Source: Moringa oleifera | Taxonomy: Eukaryota; Streptophyta; Magnoliopsida; Brassicales; Moringaceae | Length of the DNA stretch: 64,000 bases | Direction of reading: 5' to 3' | Assembly (NCBI GenBank): GCA_021397835.1 | Contig: JAJFZO010000034.1 | Location: 5,981,001 to 6,045,000, forward strand | Part shown: in pieces, positions 48,401-60,520 of the stretch | Numbering within the stretch: position 1 is the first letter of the stretch | Layout: each line of letters opens with the position of its first letter | The notes under the pieces: model-generated | Told to the model about the DNA's origin: nothing | Databases searched by the model: none | Seen by the model: the letters and a program-made list of their open reading frames with translations, nothing else | Position numbers and translations under genes: made by a program

Positions 48401-51400
48401 ATTCTGCGGCAATTTGCCTTTTGTGCTTCTCAGCAGCAGAATGAGCAACTTCATGACAATCCACACAAAGTAAAACGATATCATGAGAACGATGGCTTTT
48501 CAAATGCTTGGGGAAGTGAACTCTATAGCATGACGGTATTATGCGGTAGCGGATATAGTGATCTCCTTTGCCACAACCAACACATATATTCTTCTTACTT
48601 TGAATATAAAAATCATTGCCTTCATCTTCCGGACGGCCTTTTGGTTCAAATAACAGCATTATGGCAGGTGGGTTCTCTTCAATAAGTTTTGCCAGATCTC
48701 GACGAAGATACCTGCAACATCATGACAGTCACATCTCAATACGACTCTTTCTTGAAATGACTACCAACACAAAATTAGCATACCCACCACTCAAGTTTTC
48801 TGCGATCACAGTAACAAAGCAACCGCCCATCATTTGCATAGATCCGACAATTATGATAGACTGGAGACTTGCATGAAAATCTCTTAACGAATAGCTCCCT
48901 TGAGGCCTTCCGACCAACTTGCTTGAAATTTTTAACTCCATTTTGTTTGGAATCTAATCTATGAGTCAGCTTCACGTTACAATTGACCAACAAGCCATAA
49001 TTAGAAACAGACAAAGGACAAATGCCATTTGGACCCAGGCACTTCTGAAGAATCTCTGAAAAAATATCATCAAAGTTGCCTAACTCATTCTGGATCAGTC
49101 GACAGACATCATCCAAATGGCTGCAAACAACGGCAGATGGAGATGGATGCAAGGAACTGGTATTTGAAGAATCAGCATGCATATCAGCTTGAACTATGGT
49201 GCTTTGAATTACTGTTGGAGTTGTTGGACCTTGAGCTGCAAGAGCAACAATGGCCTGATCCGATAATACATATCTCAAGCTTTCATCATGAACACGGGCC
49301 TAAAAGGAAATACCAGCTAATGTCAAATCCAAATAATTATGTTGTAATTTTTAGTAAATGTTCTCAATGACAAAGATCACTAGTTTCTGAGCATCACATA
49401 TAAAAAGGCACCAATCCAGAAGGACCAGTGCCAAATTTGTCACATGAACCATGGAAGGTAAAATAATAGCATCAAGAAGAAAAGAATATCGTCCCACTAT
49501 GTGTTGAAGCACTTTAAAAAACAAAAATCAAGCTTCCAAAAAGAATCCATTTACAAATATTTGTCTTTTATAGTATGAAAAATGTCAGGCGGAAAAAAAA
49601 AAGTTATTTGCTAATTCATTAGCAGTGGGAACCCAATCAGGGCCCAAGCATTCACAAGCGAAGGAGCATTACACAATTAAAGTTCAACAAATTCAACTTG
49701 TTTCATAGGTAACAGTGTATATGACCGACATTCGACAAATCAGATAGTCAATTTCTCCGGTGGACAACAATGTTCAAATTTAAGAACATTTCTAATTTAT
49801 CAATAAAATAGTCTAATTACAACATATTTCACCAACAAAATTCTGATTATCCATTAATAAGAATGGTACCTGCACTTCTCTAATGCAATCAAATTGGTAG
49901 CTAATAGAAAATACCACTAACCATTAAATCTCTCCATGCACACAAGCGTCTCACAAGATCCTGAAACTGAAACTGAGTTTCAGCATAAATCATTTAAAAA
50001 ATTGTAAAGAATTACAGAGCCTAATAGGTAAATAAATAGAAAGCCACAAACCTGGGTCTCACAGGAAATCAGAGAAACACTCCCTTGGCCATTAGTAGAT
50101 CGAGAAAATATGGATGATGCTGCTGCATTACCGGGAAAAGCTTCGAACTCTTTACTGTAGAGTTGCAAACAAATCACATTCGAACGCCGACTAGCCTCGA
50201 GAAGAAAATGGAATTTTTCATCGGGGCAAGATGAGTTTTCTGATACATTAATATATTTAGCATTTTGACGCTACAAGGAATAGCTGATAAAGGTTTGAAG
50301 AATTACCAACTTAAGGCCAAGCATCAGAACATGCTGAATGTTGCTTCACTAGTTTAAAATCTTTCCCTTTATGACCTAATTTATCCATATATCTTATTAC
50401 AAATGAAAACTTTCAAAAACATTCTTCCTCTCAAAAGTATGATCCCTCATACAGGGTCATCTCCCCCACTGTTTAATAAAAAGATCTTGATAACTGACTT
50501 TTTTGGTTGTAGATGTCATCATTTAAGAATGTAATAGTACTTCTTCCTTTTCTATTTTGGATTGCATCTCTACTTCAACATAGGCAAGATAAAATGTCAA
50601 ACAGTCCTGGATTCCAGGTAGAAGATATACCACTGTCCTTTTGTTTTAGTTCAGTAATTAAACTCTTCAAAATATGCAGTAGATAGTGAGTATCTGTTCG
50701 AGCATATTGCACCATTTCCACGGGTAGCGGACGTTGTCTCCAATCTTCACGCTGCAATACGATATCAAGACTAATTATGTTAACATGTAAGCTCCAAAAG
50801 AAAAAAAAAAATTATAATCAATTCCTATTCTTATCAAATCCATTCCAAGTGCATAGAGCATAAGAAACAACAAAGAAGCACAAAAGTTATTTCTTTTTCT
50901 TCTTTTTTTATCAGAGAAAAGGTAGCACGAAAGCAAATATGACCAGTACACTTCATGAAAGAAGGAAGATGCACAGAAAGTTATACAGCCTCAACAACAA
51001 ACCTGCAACAATTTGTTAGTGGTGACCCCGCAAAAAGTTTCAAGCAGGTATGCTAGTGATTTCTGCGGCTTTGACAATACATCACATGCCTGCATTATGA
51101 TAAGAAGAACCAAAATGAGAACAAACTATGGCCAATCAGTTTCCTTACAGACTGCTCCTCTCTCACTTACCCACTCATACACACTCACATGCACATGCAT
51201 GTACAGAGACAAGCATACATATAATTAACCACAGACTTAATCCCAATGAAGCTACATAAGTAAATGGTAATGCTGAAAAATACCTTAGCTGTATCATACA
51301 GATTAACAACATATATATGGAAATCTCGTTGTAACCAGAGAATATCATTGTCAGCCCCATGGAACACCTACATCCAAGATTATCCATCAATGATGTGAGA

Positions 51401-52662
51401 ACTAGCACAACATTTTACATGCAAGTGCTATTGAACTTTATAGAGTTTACTTTTCAAAAATATAAGAGAAGAGAAAAATTAGTCCCATGACATCTGGTCC
51501 TTCAAAATGATGGATTCCAATATGTTCATAAAACAAAATTGACTTCATGTCTTAGTATATTTACTTGTGTTAATATATACCACAGTGCAGAGAAGACATA
51601 ATGAACAACATTAAAATTGAAGGTCACATCTGTCAGGACAAGGAAGCAATGGCCTCTTCATGTCAAATGAGAGCCGGATTAATTTACCTTGCAAATACTA
51701 GGATCAGCAAAAACTGGACGAAGAATACCCATGACGTCATGTAATGCAATTGTGTCGACTAAATAATCTTCATTTAGAGTAGAGATCTGCTTGTATTTGA
51801 AAGATAACATTAGCAGTATTAATGACTAACCCAAAAAAGGAAAACATGCAACAAAATGACATACAGCATTAGTCAATAACAAAATTCGATGGTTTACCTG
51901 TACTAGTGATGTAAAACCTAGAAATGACCTTAGACTATGCTGTTCAGTATCAACAGCAAAAACCTTTTCCCTACTTAATGTATCTGCGAGTTCCCTTAAC
52001 TGCGACTCAGTCTCAACCCAAACGTATGAGTCACTCATTTTTAAATCAATATCATTTCTCAAGAAGTCAAATTCAACTTGAGGATTCTCAAGCAAAGCTT
52101 TAATCTCTGCTTCATAAGGATGCGAGTTTGAAGTATTCTCTGCAAATAAACGCCCCAAAAGTTAAGCTTGATTCCTTTAAATTCCAATAAACCAATGGAA
52201 ATAAAAGATAATGAAGTACTGTTTAGTGCAAACCTCTGCTTTAATGATTAAACAAACTAGAGAAAACAAAATACAAAAACATCAAGACCTTAAACATAAT
52301 TTAATATGTTCAAATTATATTCGTTATAAGTCCGGAGATCATTGTACATTAAGACTTGGATTCTTGTTCACAAATTTTGGGAGCAACCTAGCATAACGAG
52401 AGAGTTGAGAAAAAGAGCAAAAAGTTCAAGTACCAGTAGCAGTATGAGAGTCATTCATCTGCAGGTGCTTAAACGGAGAGTAGGAGTTATCAGCTGAAAT
52501 GCGCTTGAAATTGCACTGCGGTTTCCGGTCGTTATGTAAATAACACGAACTAGGAAGGCGTTTCTGCTTACGAAGTCTCCGAAACTGAGTCGTGAATAAA
52601 ATCGATATTACGGCCAAAGAGGCTATAGTGAGTGCGATTTTGATCTGGTCTTTGTATTCCAT
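45446..52662 (-). CDS. RRP6L3: protein RRP6-like 3: membrane-anchored DEDDy 3'-5' exonuclease with HNH-like motif (12 exons)
   Basis: Predicted 3'-5' exonuclease. Exons: 52434-52662, 51898-52139, 51688-51786, 51284-51367, 51003-51089, 50631-50751, 50052-50239, 49922-49960, 48788-49299, 48210-48711, 46014-46681, 45446-45515; 2841 nt, 946 residues. Start is ATG 52662 (MEYKDQIK); an upstream GTG frame is not a plausible start. Residues about 7-25 ([14 protein letters not shown]) form one membrane helix. DEDDy residues: D140/E142 (AVDTEQHS), D198 (HGADNDILW), Y263 and D267 (YARTD). Residues 577-624 hold CVGC...CVDCHEVAH, an HNH-like zinc motif. The 670-835 part is low-complexity and acidic. The C-terminus is conserved ([36 protein letters not shown], then [17 protein letters not shown]). 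Exon 8 has three in-frame acceptors. The exon 9 donor is read as GTGGGT at 48787 to keep frame (E-W-Y-L); a nearby GTATGC would break it. Confidence 0.92.
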
Positions 52663-53001
52663 TTGCTTATGTTTTTCCTGTTTCTGCACTCAGTTATCTG
52701 CTTCTTCTCTGTTCACTCGAAACTGGAGCTCATGCCTCGGGTTCAAGAGAGGGAGAGGAGCTGACTGTATCTACGGCGGCTCGTTCTAGTCTACACATAG
52801 ACGCAACGACCTTTAGACGCCTGTTAAAGTTGGGCCTGGAAAAGCCCATCTCGAACAAGATGGTTCAAGAAGCCCAAATAGTCTGGACTTTATTTGGGCC
52901 TGATTGCCGGTTCCACTAGCTTTCACCTTGAGTAACCGTCCGTCTTTCATCTGTTTCCAAAACTAGTTTCCAGCACGTTAGCAACTTAATCAAATCAAGC
53001 A
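52663..53001. promoter_or_regulatory. shared bidirectional promoter with four TGGGCY motifs
   Basis: 339 bp separate the ATG of RRP6L3 (minus) from the ATG of the DHHC gene (plus). Site II-type TGGGCC/T elements occur at 52831-52836 and 52895-52900 (forward) and 52843-52848 and 52871-52876 (reverse). Such elements are known as TCP-protein sites in promoters of housekeeping and proliferation genes. No TATA box is obvious in either direction. Co-regulation is inferred. Confidence 0.65.
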
Positions 53002-54712
53002 ATGCAGATTTCCACTTCAAATCCGATGGACTCCATCAATGCAGAAATTGAAGACAACATTGCTATTCCTCCTCCCAATCCACCTGAACAAGAATCCGCA
53101 GACAGTTCGAAGAAGGAAGACAGCCAAACAAAATCCTGGTTGGAGCAAAACGTCGCCAGAAAGTTCTCCACCATTTTGGGTTATCTAGGGGAACATTTGC
53201 TTTCACTCCAGAGATTTCTCCAGAATCGTCATTGGCTGCTGTGTGTACACAGTGAACGTTCTACTGGAACTAGAGCTTACCAAGTTTGGCCGGGAAACAA
53301 TGTACTTCTCCATTAACTGTCTTTTCAAGCACCCTGTGTGGAACACATTGTGGCATCTGGTAGTGAACTTTTGCTTTGCCTGTACAGGTGTTTTTCTTCC
53401 ATGGGCGACTCGTTTGTGGACCGGATCCTAAGGGGTTGCTGTTGACAACCATTTCTATAATTCTTTCAACTTGGATATTTGCCATTTATATTGGGGATGA
53501 TCTAGGCAACCACTCCAGTATTATAGTAGCCTTCCCTGTGATTCTTGCCATAGTTGTTAGTCCTCATCTTACACTTGTTTGCTCTTACCAGTCACATTTT
53601 CTGTCAACTTTATTTACAAGGATTTCTCCATGAATATGCCCATATACCTTATTAGAGCTAATATCTGACACATAATCCAATCAGGAACATGTTTATATTA
53701 ATATATTTTAGTATCTCCTCAGAAGGCCTCACGAGGGGTAGAGAATGGTCTATGGGAGCCATCAAAGCCCAGACATTTTTCATGAAAGAAGATTTCTATG
53801 GCATAAATCCCTGAGAGACAATGTTGTAATGGAGAAGCGGTAATCACTTCTGAATACCATGTGATATTTAATTTGGTACGTTTCACGTGCAGATTCTTCT
53901 CAATTTGGCTCTGGTAAGCGCAATTGATCCTGGAATCATACCCAGAAATGATGAAGCAGCCATTAACGAAATAGGTAGTAGCCAGGGAATCAACAGAAGG
54001 AAGAGAGTGATAATCGACGGTGTGGAATTGAGACTAAAATACTGCCGGATTTGTAAGATTTTCAGGCCACCCAGAAGCTGCCACTGTGCTATCTGTAACA
54101 ATTGTGTGGAAAAATTTGATCACCATTGCCTATGGATAGGCCAATGCATTGCTCTGGTACCATCACAACCAAACCAATTGCTTCCCTCCATGGCTGTAAC
54201 CTTGCGTTCTGCAATTATACTAACAGTTTGGATGTCTGTGCATGCAGCGTAATTACAAATTCTTCCTGATGTCCATATTATCAGCCTTGGTTTTCTTCAT
54301 CTACATCTTCGTCTTCTCGTGCTGGAGATTGCACCATAGAATGTTGAAAGATGGCATTGGAGTGTCTGGTATGCTAAGGAACTGGCCTGAAACACTGGCA
54401 TTGGTTCTGTTTAGCTTTGCAGCCATTTGGTTCCTGGGTGGCCTTGCCGTCTTCCATTGCTATCTGATTGCGACGAATCAGGTCAGCAAATTAGCAAAAG
54501 CAAATTACTTCCATATTTGTTCTCTGTTAATCAGGTGTTATGATTTCCTGTGTTGAATGCAGACGGCTTATGAGAATTTCAGAGAATGCTATGTGGGTTC
54601 TCAGAATCCGTATGATAAAGGAGTGGTGAGTAATGTTAAGGAGGTGCTGTTTATGGCACTGCCACCTTCTAGAGTTGATTTCAGAGCAGAAGTAACAGAA
54701 ATATGGCAGTAA
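53002..54712 (+). CDS. DHHC-type protein S-acyltransferase (5 exons)
   Basis: Attaches palmitate to cysteines of membrane-associated proteins. Exons 53002-53301, 53388-53555, 53893-54156, 54248-54481 and 54563-54712, all phase 0; 371 residues. The N-terminal 85 residues are polar (Pro/Glu-rich). Then AYQVWPGNN, helix 1 (LLLTTISIILSTWIF), helix 2 (SSIIVAFPVILAIV...), the DPG motif at 168-170, and the cysteine-rich domain KYCRICKIF...CHCAICNNCVEKF ending in DHHC at 232-235. Helices 3 and 4 follow (FFLMSILSALVFFIYIF; LALVLFSFAAIWFLGG). Four helices with DHHC facing the cytosol fits the family. Two deviations: DHHCLWIGQC instead of DHHCPWVGQC, and TAYE (323-326) where the family's TTxE is usual. 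An endomembrane location is likely but the compartment is not readable. Closest group: plant PATs of the At3g56920/At5g41060 kind, from memory. Confidence 0.93.
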
Positions 54713-57700
54713 GAGGGCAGTCTAGAGTTTCAATTATTTGTGAATGAAGCAGAAGAAGAAGACAAACAGAAGTGGCAATGCTTCTTCGACTCTGATTCTG
54801 CACACCTTGCCGGTGGGTTGGGATTGGGATTGGGATTAACATTGGGGTTCCGCCTTAATTGAATGCTTAAATGACTTATATACCCTTGGGATAACTGCTT
54901 AATTACCCTGAGTTTCTCCCTTTTGATTTTTCTTTCTCCTAAGCTAATTCCATCCGCATGACCGTCTCTTAGCATCACTCGTTCTTTTTATTTTCTTTCT
55001 TACAATCCATAAAAAGCTGTGAACCAAGTAACCCTAAGCCATTGTTTTAATTGAAAGATATTTTAGATGGATTTACACGCATAAACATGTTAGAAAGAGA
55101 CAATTATTTACTAAGGCTTTGCAAATTTGGCTCCAACAAAATAAGCAGAACTCTTTTTCCCTATTGATTTATTGATAAAATATAGTAAAAATTTAAATAT
55201 ATATTTTATTTTTAATAAATAAAAATTACACAACTATTTCTTCAAACAACGTCTCTGTCAAAGAGTGATTGAGTTTGCATGACAGAGACCAAATGGTGCA
55301 TGTGCTGTTAGGCAGTGAGTGGCAAGGTGGGGTTGAGGGATGGAGATCGGGGCATCCATGTGTCAGCATGCATTTATGGAGCAGGCCCAGCAACACATGA
55401 TGGCTCTTCATGGGTCTACTCCAAATCAAAAGCCAACACTATTTTTTTGGGCTTTCAGATAAATATCGGTACACTTTTCTATCTACTTCTCTAATTTACT
55501 AATCTTGCTCCTAAAACGCCAAACTCAAATCTCCCCTTTGTATTCTCTTTTATAAGCAAAAACAAGTACAATTCAATTAAGCCAATGGGTTGCCATCACT
55601 CTCACATTAGGTATTAGATGTATGAGAACCCATTTTGGCAAGGGATTTAATGCCTTGAAAAAAAGTTGCAAATTGGCCATTTCTACAAATTTAATTCAAT
55701 TTTTAGTGCCCTTAACGCCTTCCACATAATGTAGATAAACTACCAAAATGAAAATAGCTTTTTGAGTTAATTAATTGGCTTGACAAAGCACCGGCACCAA
55801 CAAACCAAGTTGGTGTTATGGCATGGCAGCTTTGGGTTGCTTAGGCAGAGTAACAAAGTCATATTGTAAAGCGACAGCCACTGCATATGCTTTTCCAACC
55901 AAGGAACCTAACCTCTCTACGCCACCAAACACACCCTTTTCCTCATTTTCTTTTGTATTGTTTGTCATTCTCCAATTTCTTTTTGTATTCCCTTTAAATA
56001 CTTATTTTATTCAAAATCAGATTATTTACATTAACAAAATGTAATCATCGCAATTTTAAATTAGCGTACTAAATAATCTCATGCTGAATACATAAATGAT
56101 ATCATAATCAATTTTACCTCTGGTATTGATGCTCCACTTATCATTTGCATTAAAAATTGTAATTTTTGAATTAATAAAAAACTCATCACAAAAATAACTT
56201 ATATTAGTAAGAAACATATGAGTTTTATATTAAAATAAATTTTTTTATATAAAAAAAAAGAAACCAAGAAAAGGTTGCCTACATGGTTTAAAATTAAACA
56301 TGAAGTCAAAAATTTAGGCAATTTAATTTAAGTTCTCACTCCTACATGTTGATTATCTATTTTAACTTTTTCTTTTCCTAGAAATTTTTTTTTTCAAATT
56401 TTCGTTTGTCCTAAATAAAATTCGTCAACTACCCTTCAAGAGCATGATTAATATATAATGGTTTGATTTATTACACATAGCGGTAGATGTACACCGCGTG
56501 ACACAACAAACATATAAATTGATTTATTTTCCTAGCTAGTCTTGATTCATTATTCAGGCACAAGGTATTAAACCTTACCCGACTTATTAATTTTATAACA
56601 AATTGAAACCCAATTTATTTACTTGTATTAAATGCAATCTCGACCAATAAACCTACCTTGCTATGGCAATGAGAAAACAACATTTATTTATTACTACTAA
56701 AATTCAAAGAAATGGACACTGACATGTTTTCAAATTTTAAGAGTTTTACTAATGTAACATGGGCATTAAGAATCTTACAATGCTTGTCCCCTATGATAAT
56801 GAGTAGTATGGGAAGATGATGCCATAAAGGGAAACATGCAACATGGAACATGATACATGCAAAGCATATGCCAAAACTCAAAAGGCCCACCCAAAGCATT
56901 AACAAGTGTAATGGGAACCACTAAAATTAAATACCAACTAGTAAGTGACCAAATATGTCAAGAGTTAAAAAAAAAAAAATTCTATTCCTCTGAGTTTATT
57001 TTCATTTTTTATATTAATTCATAAATTAAAAAATAAATTTAATAGTTTAATATTTTAAGAAAATTAATTATTAATTTTTTAGATAATTATTAAAAAATTC
57101 AACACAATTTAAATCAACATAAAATCAATCAAAGTTGAAATAGATAAAAATCTCCATCGAAATCCTTCAATATCTACCCAACATCTCATGCTACTGTTAT
57201 TTATGAAGGGAAGTAGATAGGGATAAGATAGAATCCATCATTATCATAATTTGGAGTCATTTACATGCATGCCCTTCTTCATTCATCCTTATCACGATTT
57301 TGACTACTTTAAATTGCACTCTATATATGGAAGGAAAACATGTCATAATTTAATTAATTGGAAACATTTTTAAATTGCAAGAATATATTCGATAATTCAA
57401 ATGTTTTTACTGTTTTTCACTTTTTTCTAAATATTCACTGAAATACATGTAAAAACTATACTCACTGTCATTTATGGTCCGTTTTGTTGTCTTAAATTGC
57501 ATGTTTGCATGTTTCCTTATGAACAAGGACAAATTAATTTGTCCGATATGTGGTACTTAGGACAGTAAAATTAATACCATTAAAGGTACTAAGAAAAGAA
57601 TATATTTTTGTTCCTTTTTTTGAAAATTTCAGACAAAGACTGATCCATTGCTTAAACATGAAAAAGCATCTGTAACCTTAATTTAATCAAAATTTAAATT

Positions 57701-58269
57701 CCCAATGTTTTAATCAAATTACATATGACCGACCAATCACTTGAGTTATAATACTTACATATATACAAAATTAATTTACTAAAGAATTAATTTTGAAATA
57801 AGTGCCGGCTTACCTGTTTCTGCTACCTATAAAAACTACTGCAATCTTCTCCGTACATTAACCTTTGGGGGGTGTATCCCAAGTGCATGTTTCCAAGGAC
57901 ATATGTCCCCAGAAATTTGAATGGTACCCAATTGAAAATTTTATGGACAATGCAATATTATGTTTAAAAATTAGAATCTATAAATTTGATTCATATAAAA
58001 AAATTAATACAATTCAAATAAAAATTGATTTTATATTTATTAAATATAATTTAAATTTTAAATTATAACAATTAAAAGTAAAAACTGATCTAAAAAGCTC
58101 TCATATTTTAATAATGATTTGATTTGCTCACATTTTCAAACAATATATAATTCATAATTTCCGTAAGGTAATGTTTACAAGCAACCCAACATCAAGTATC
58201 ATGCAGGCTAACAAAATCGTGGCAGGTGTCAGGTAGCTCATGAGGTGGGCCCTACCGTTGCAGGCTCTG

Positions 58270-58395
58270 GCAGTATCCACGTGAGTCAAAATCCAATACT
58301 CATCACATGATTAGAAACAGGGTGAGATCTACCAGAGAGCCATAACCAACCAGATTCTGCCACGCGTCCAGCTTCCAGATCTGATCACGTGCACT
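58270..58395. promoter_or_regulatory. two CACGTG (G-box) cores in a GC-richer island
   Basis: tatccacgtgagtc near 58275 and gatcacgtgcac near 58385, inside about 230 bp that is less AT-rich than its surroundings. G-boxes bind plant bZIP and bHLH factors. The nearest gene start (60521) is over 2 kb away, so a role is unproven. Confidence 0.3.
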
Positions 58396-59234
58396 TGACC
58401 AACTTTCTAGCTACACCCAAATCCCACCCTTACTCTCACTTTTTTTTTTTTCTTTTCTCTTTTTTGGCAATTTCGGCTTGGAGATTTGCAAAATGCGGTA
58501 GGATATCTGTTATAAAGGATACGCTTATTAATTCCAAATTTTAAATTCAAATAATTATATATTATTTTAAAACTTGCTAATATGAAATGTCCATTAATTA
58601 ACTTTATTCTCATTTGATATCATTCAAAACTTACCATATGAAAAAAAATATAAAGTTTTTTATATTTTTTAATAATAAATTATGTAACATTAATTCTTAA
58701 GTTACTAACAAATATATAGAGAAATTAAGAATATTCAATTTTAAAGTAGAAATAATTAATATAATTTGACTTTGATTGTAAAACTTATTCCTAAATAAGG
58801 TAGCGCATGTGAGGGTGAGCTGTTGCGTTTGCTTTTGTGCAAATGAGGTTATGTTGTCTTATTGCAAAAGATACGAAACTTGGCATTTTGGTGTTATTTA
58901 GTTGAAAGCATACAGATGGGCAAACAACGCGAGGTTTTGAGAATGGAGGCATGCATGCTTTGTTGTCTTTGAATTGTACATGATTGAGTACACGTGCATA
59001 AAACACAAGCATTGAAGACTACTTGACTTAAGAGGCTTTTAAATTTGCTAATCTATCATTAGCTCAAAGTCAAATACCAAAACAATCTCCCCCAATTGCT
59101 CATTCTGTAGTTCTTAAAATTATAGGCACTACCATCTTAAATAATTATGAACATTTAATAATTTTTTATTATTGAAATGCTTCAAATATAGCTTAATTAA
59201 ATAAATTTTACTCTCTATTTTGACAACATTAATT

Positions 59235-59400
59235 TATTATTTCTTTATAATGATAACTTAAATATTTTTTTATTGTGAAAAATTTTAAGTGAAAATTCAA
59301 TATGTTAGATTTTAATTTAAATATATTTAGTTTTAATTTTTTATAAAATTTAAATTAAAATATTTTAAAATTTAAATTATAAATATATATTTTAAATTTT
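59235..59400. repeat. partial foldback element (one arm)
   Basis: Right-arm-like order: ataacttaaatattttttta, ttgtgaaaaattttaagtgaaaatt, then tttaatttaaatatattta, as in 32105-32200. No inverted partner was recognised nearby, so it is a fragment. Confidence 0.5.
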
Positions 59401-60280
59401 TAAAAATTATTAATAATTAATTTCATAAAATATTATTTATTTTAAATAAAATCATGTATATATTTGAAAATCAATGTGTACTTAAACATTCAAAATCACA
59501 TAAAAAAAAAAAGCTAGATCAAAATTATATTACATCACATGAGTAAATAACCATTGTGAAATAATTGTCTACTGGTCTGAGATTTTAAATCAAAAGATGT
59601 CAACATATACTTAACGTAAAAATGGCATTATGTTTTTGCACCTAAAATTGGTAAATGATTTAAGCAATAAGACATATATATATACATATAGGAGAGCTTT
59701 AGTCATAACATGGGCTAGGCAACCAAACATGACAAACAAGAGGATTTAATTCTAACTTTAATTAAGCAATAAAAACAAAAATTTCCACATCCTGTTTTCC
59801 ACCACTCTTATCCCTTAACTTGGTAGTTGCCAGCTCTATGCGGCTGTGGCAAAGTAGAGCTTGTCATGCCCAGATGTCACAATCTGAGGTTAGTTGCGCG
59901 CTGTTTGCATCATACGGTGTGCAACCAAAATACAGTCATCTGGAATTTGTACTGTAAAGTTATTTAATTAAATTAAATAAATACAAAGTAAATGATAACT
60001 GGGGAAGGGCATTAATGTCTCTGCCGCTTCTGAATGTTATTTAAACCAAAGCGGAGGGCAGGTCAGTAAATTGGGAGAAAGAAGGGGGCAATTACTGGGT
60101 CTTCTCTCTTCTGCGCAACGTCCCTTGCCTGCAAAGTTGTGCGTCTGTCACCTGTGAGCTTTTAGAGGTAGGAAGATAATGGACAGTCTCTTCGCAGAGA
60201 AGAGAACAAGGCGAAACCATAAAGAAAGGAACAGAATATAAGAAGCTCGAGTGCCTCTCTGTTTCTGTTACTTTCTCCTC

Positions 60281-60284
<4 letters not shown>

Positions 60285-60324
<40 letters not shown>
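60285..60324. repeat. (CT)20 microsatellite in the galactosyltransferase leader
   Basis: 40-bp uninterrupted CT run about 200 bp before the ATG at 60521, in a pyrimidine-rich leader. Common in plant 5' UTRs; likely variable in length. Confidence 0.95.
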
Positions 60325-60328
<4 letters not shown>

Positions 60329-60520
60329 TTCTCCCTCCTTTCCGTCTGCCTCAAATCTTGTATATCAGCTTTACTTTAAAACTCTGGTTCCGGTGCTGAG
60401 TTGTGATAAGTTCAGGGCTTAGTTGGTTTCTGGCTCTGTACGATTTGGTTCCTGCTCTTTGTGCTGCGTATGGGTTTTCTCTTTAGATAGTCATCGGATA
60501 GGAGAGAATTGCTTAGAAAA

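Larger units (their letters stand above)
54713..60240. other. AT-rich intergenic interval, no gene recognised
   Basis: Begins with the 3' UTR side of the DHHC gene, including a short (GGGATT)3 run near 54815-54838. Most is AT-rich. Around 58170-58400 composition is more balanced and has two CACGTG cores. A partial foldback arm lies at 59235-59400. The frame at 55823-56044 has no family resemblance. The end of the interval (about 60060 on) is the galactosyltransferase promoter. Confidence 0.5.

Noticed and set aside
53243..53431. Second reading frame around the DHHC exon 1 to exon 2 junction, suggesting a frameshift
   Set aside because: An 86-bp GT-AG intron (53302-53387) joins AYQVWPGNN to VFFFHGRL in frame, so no frameshift is needed.
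54815..54838. Telomere-like GGGATT repeat
   Set aside because: Only three units, and the sequence differs from the plant telomere repeat TTTAGGG.
55823..56044. 73-codon plus-strand frame in the 55-kb intergenic DNA
   Set aside because: No family resemblance; it continues into AT-rich sequence and lacks promoter or exon context.
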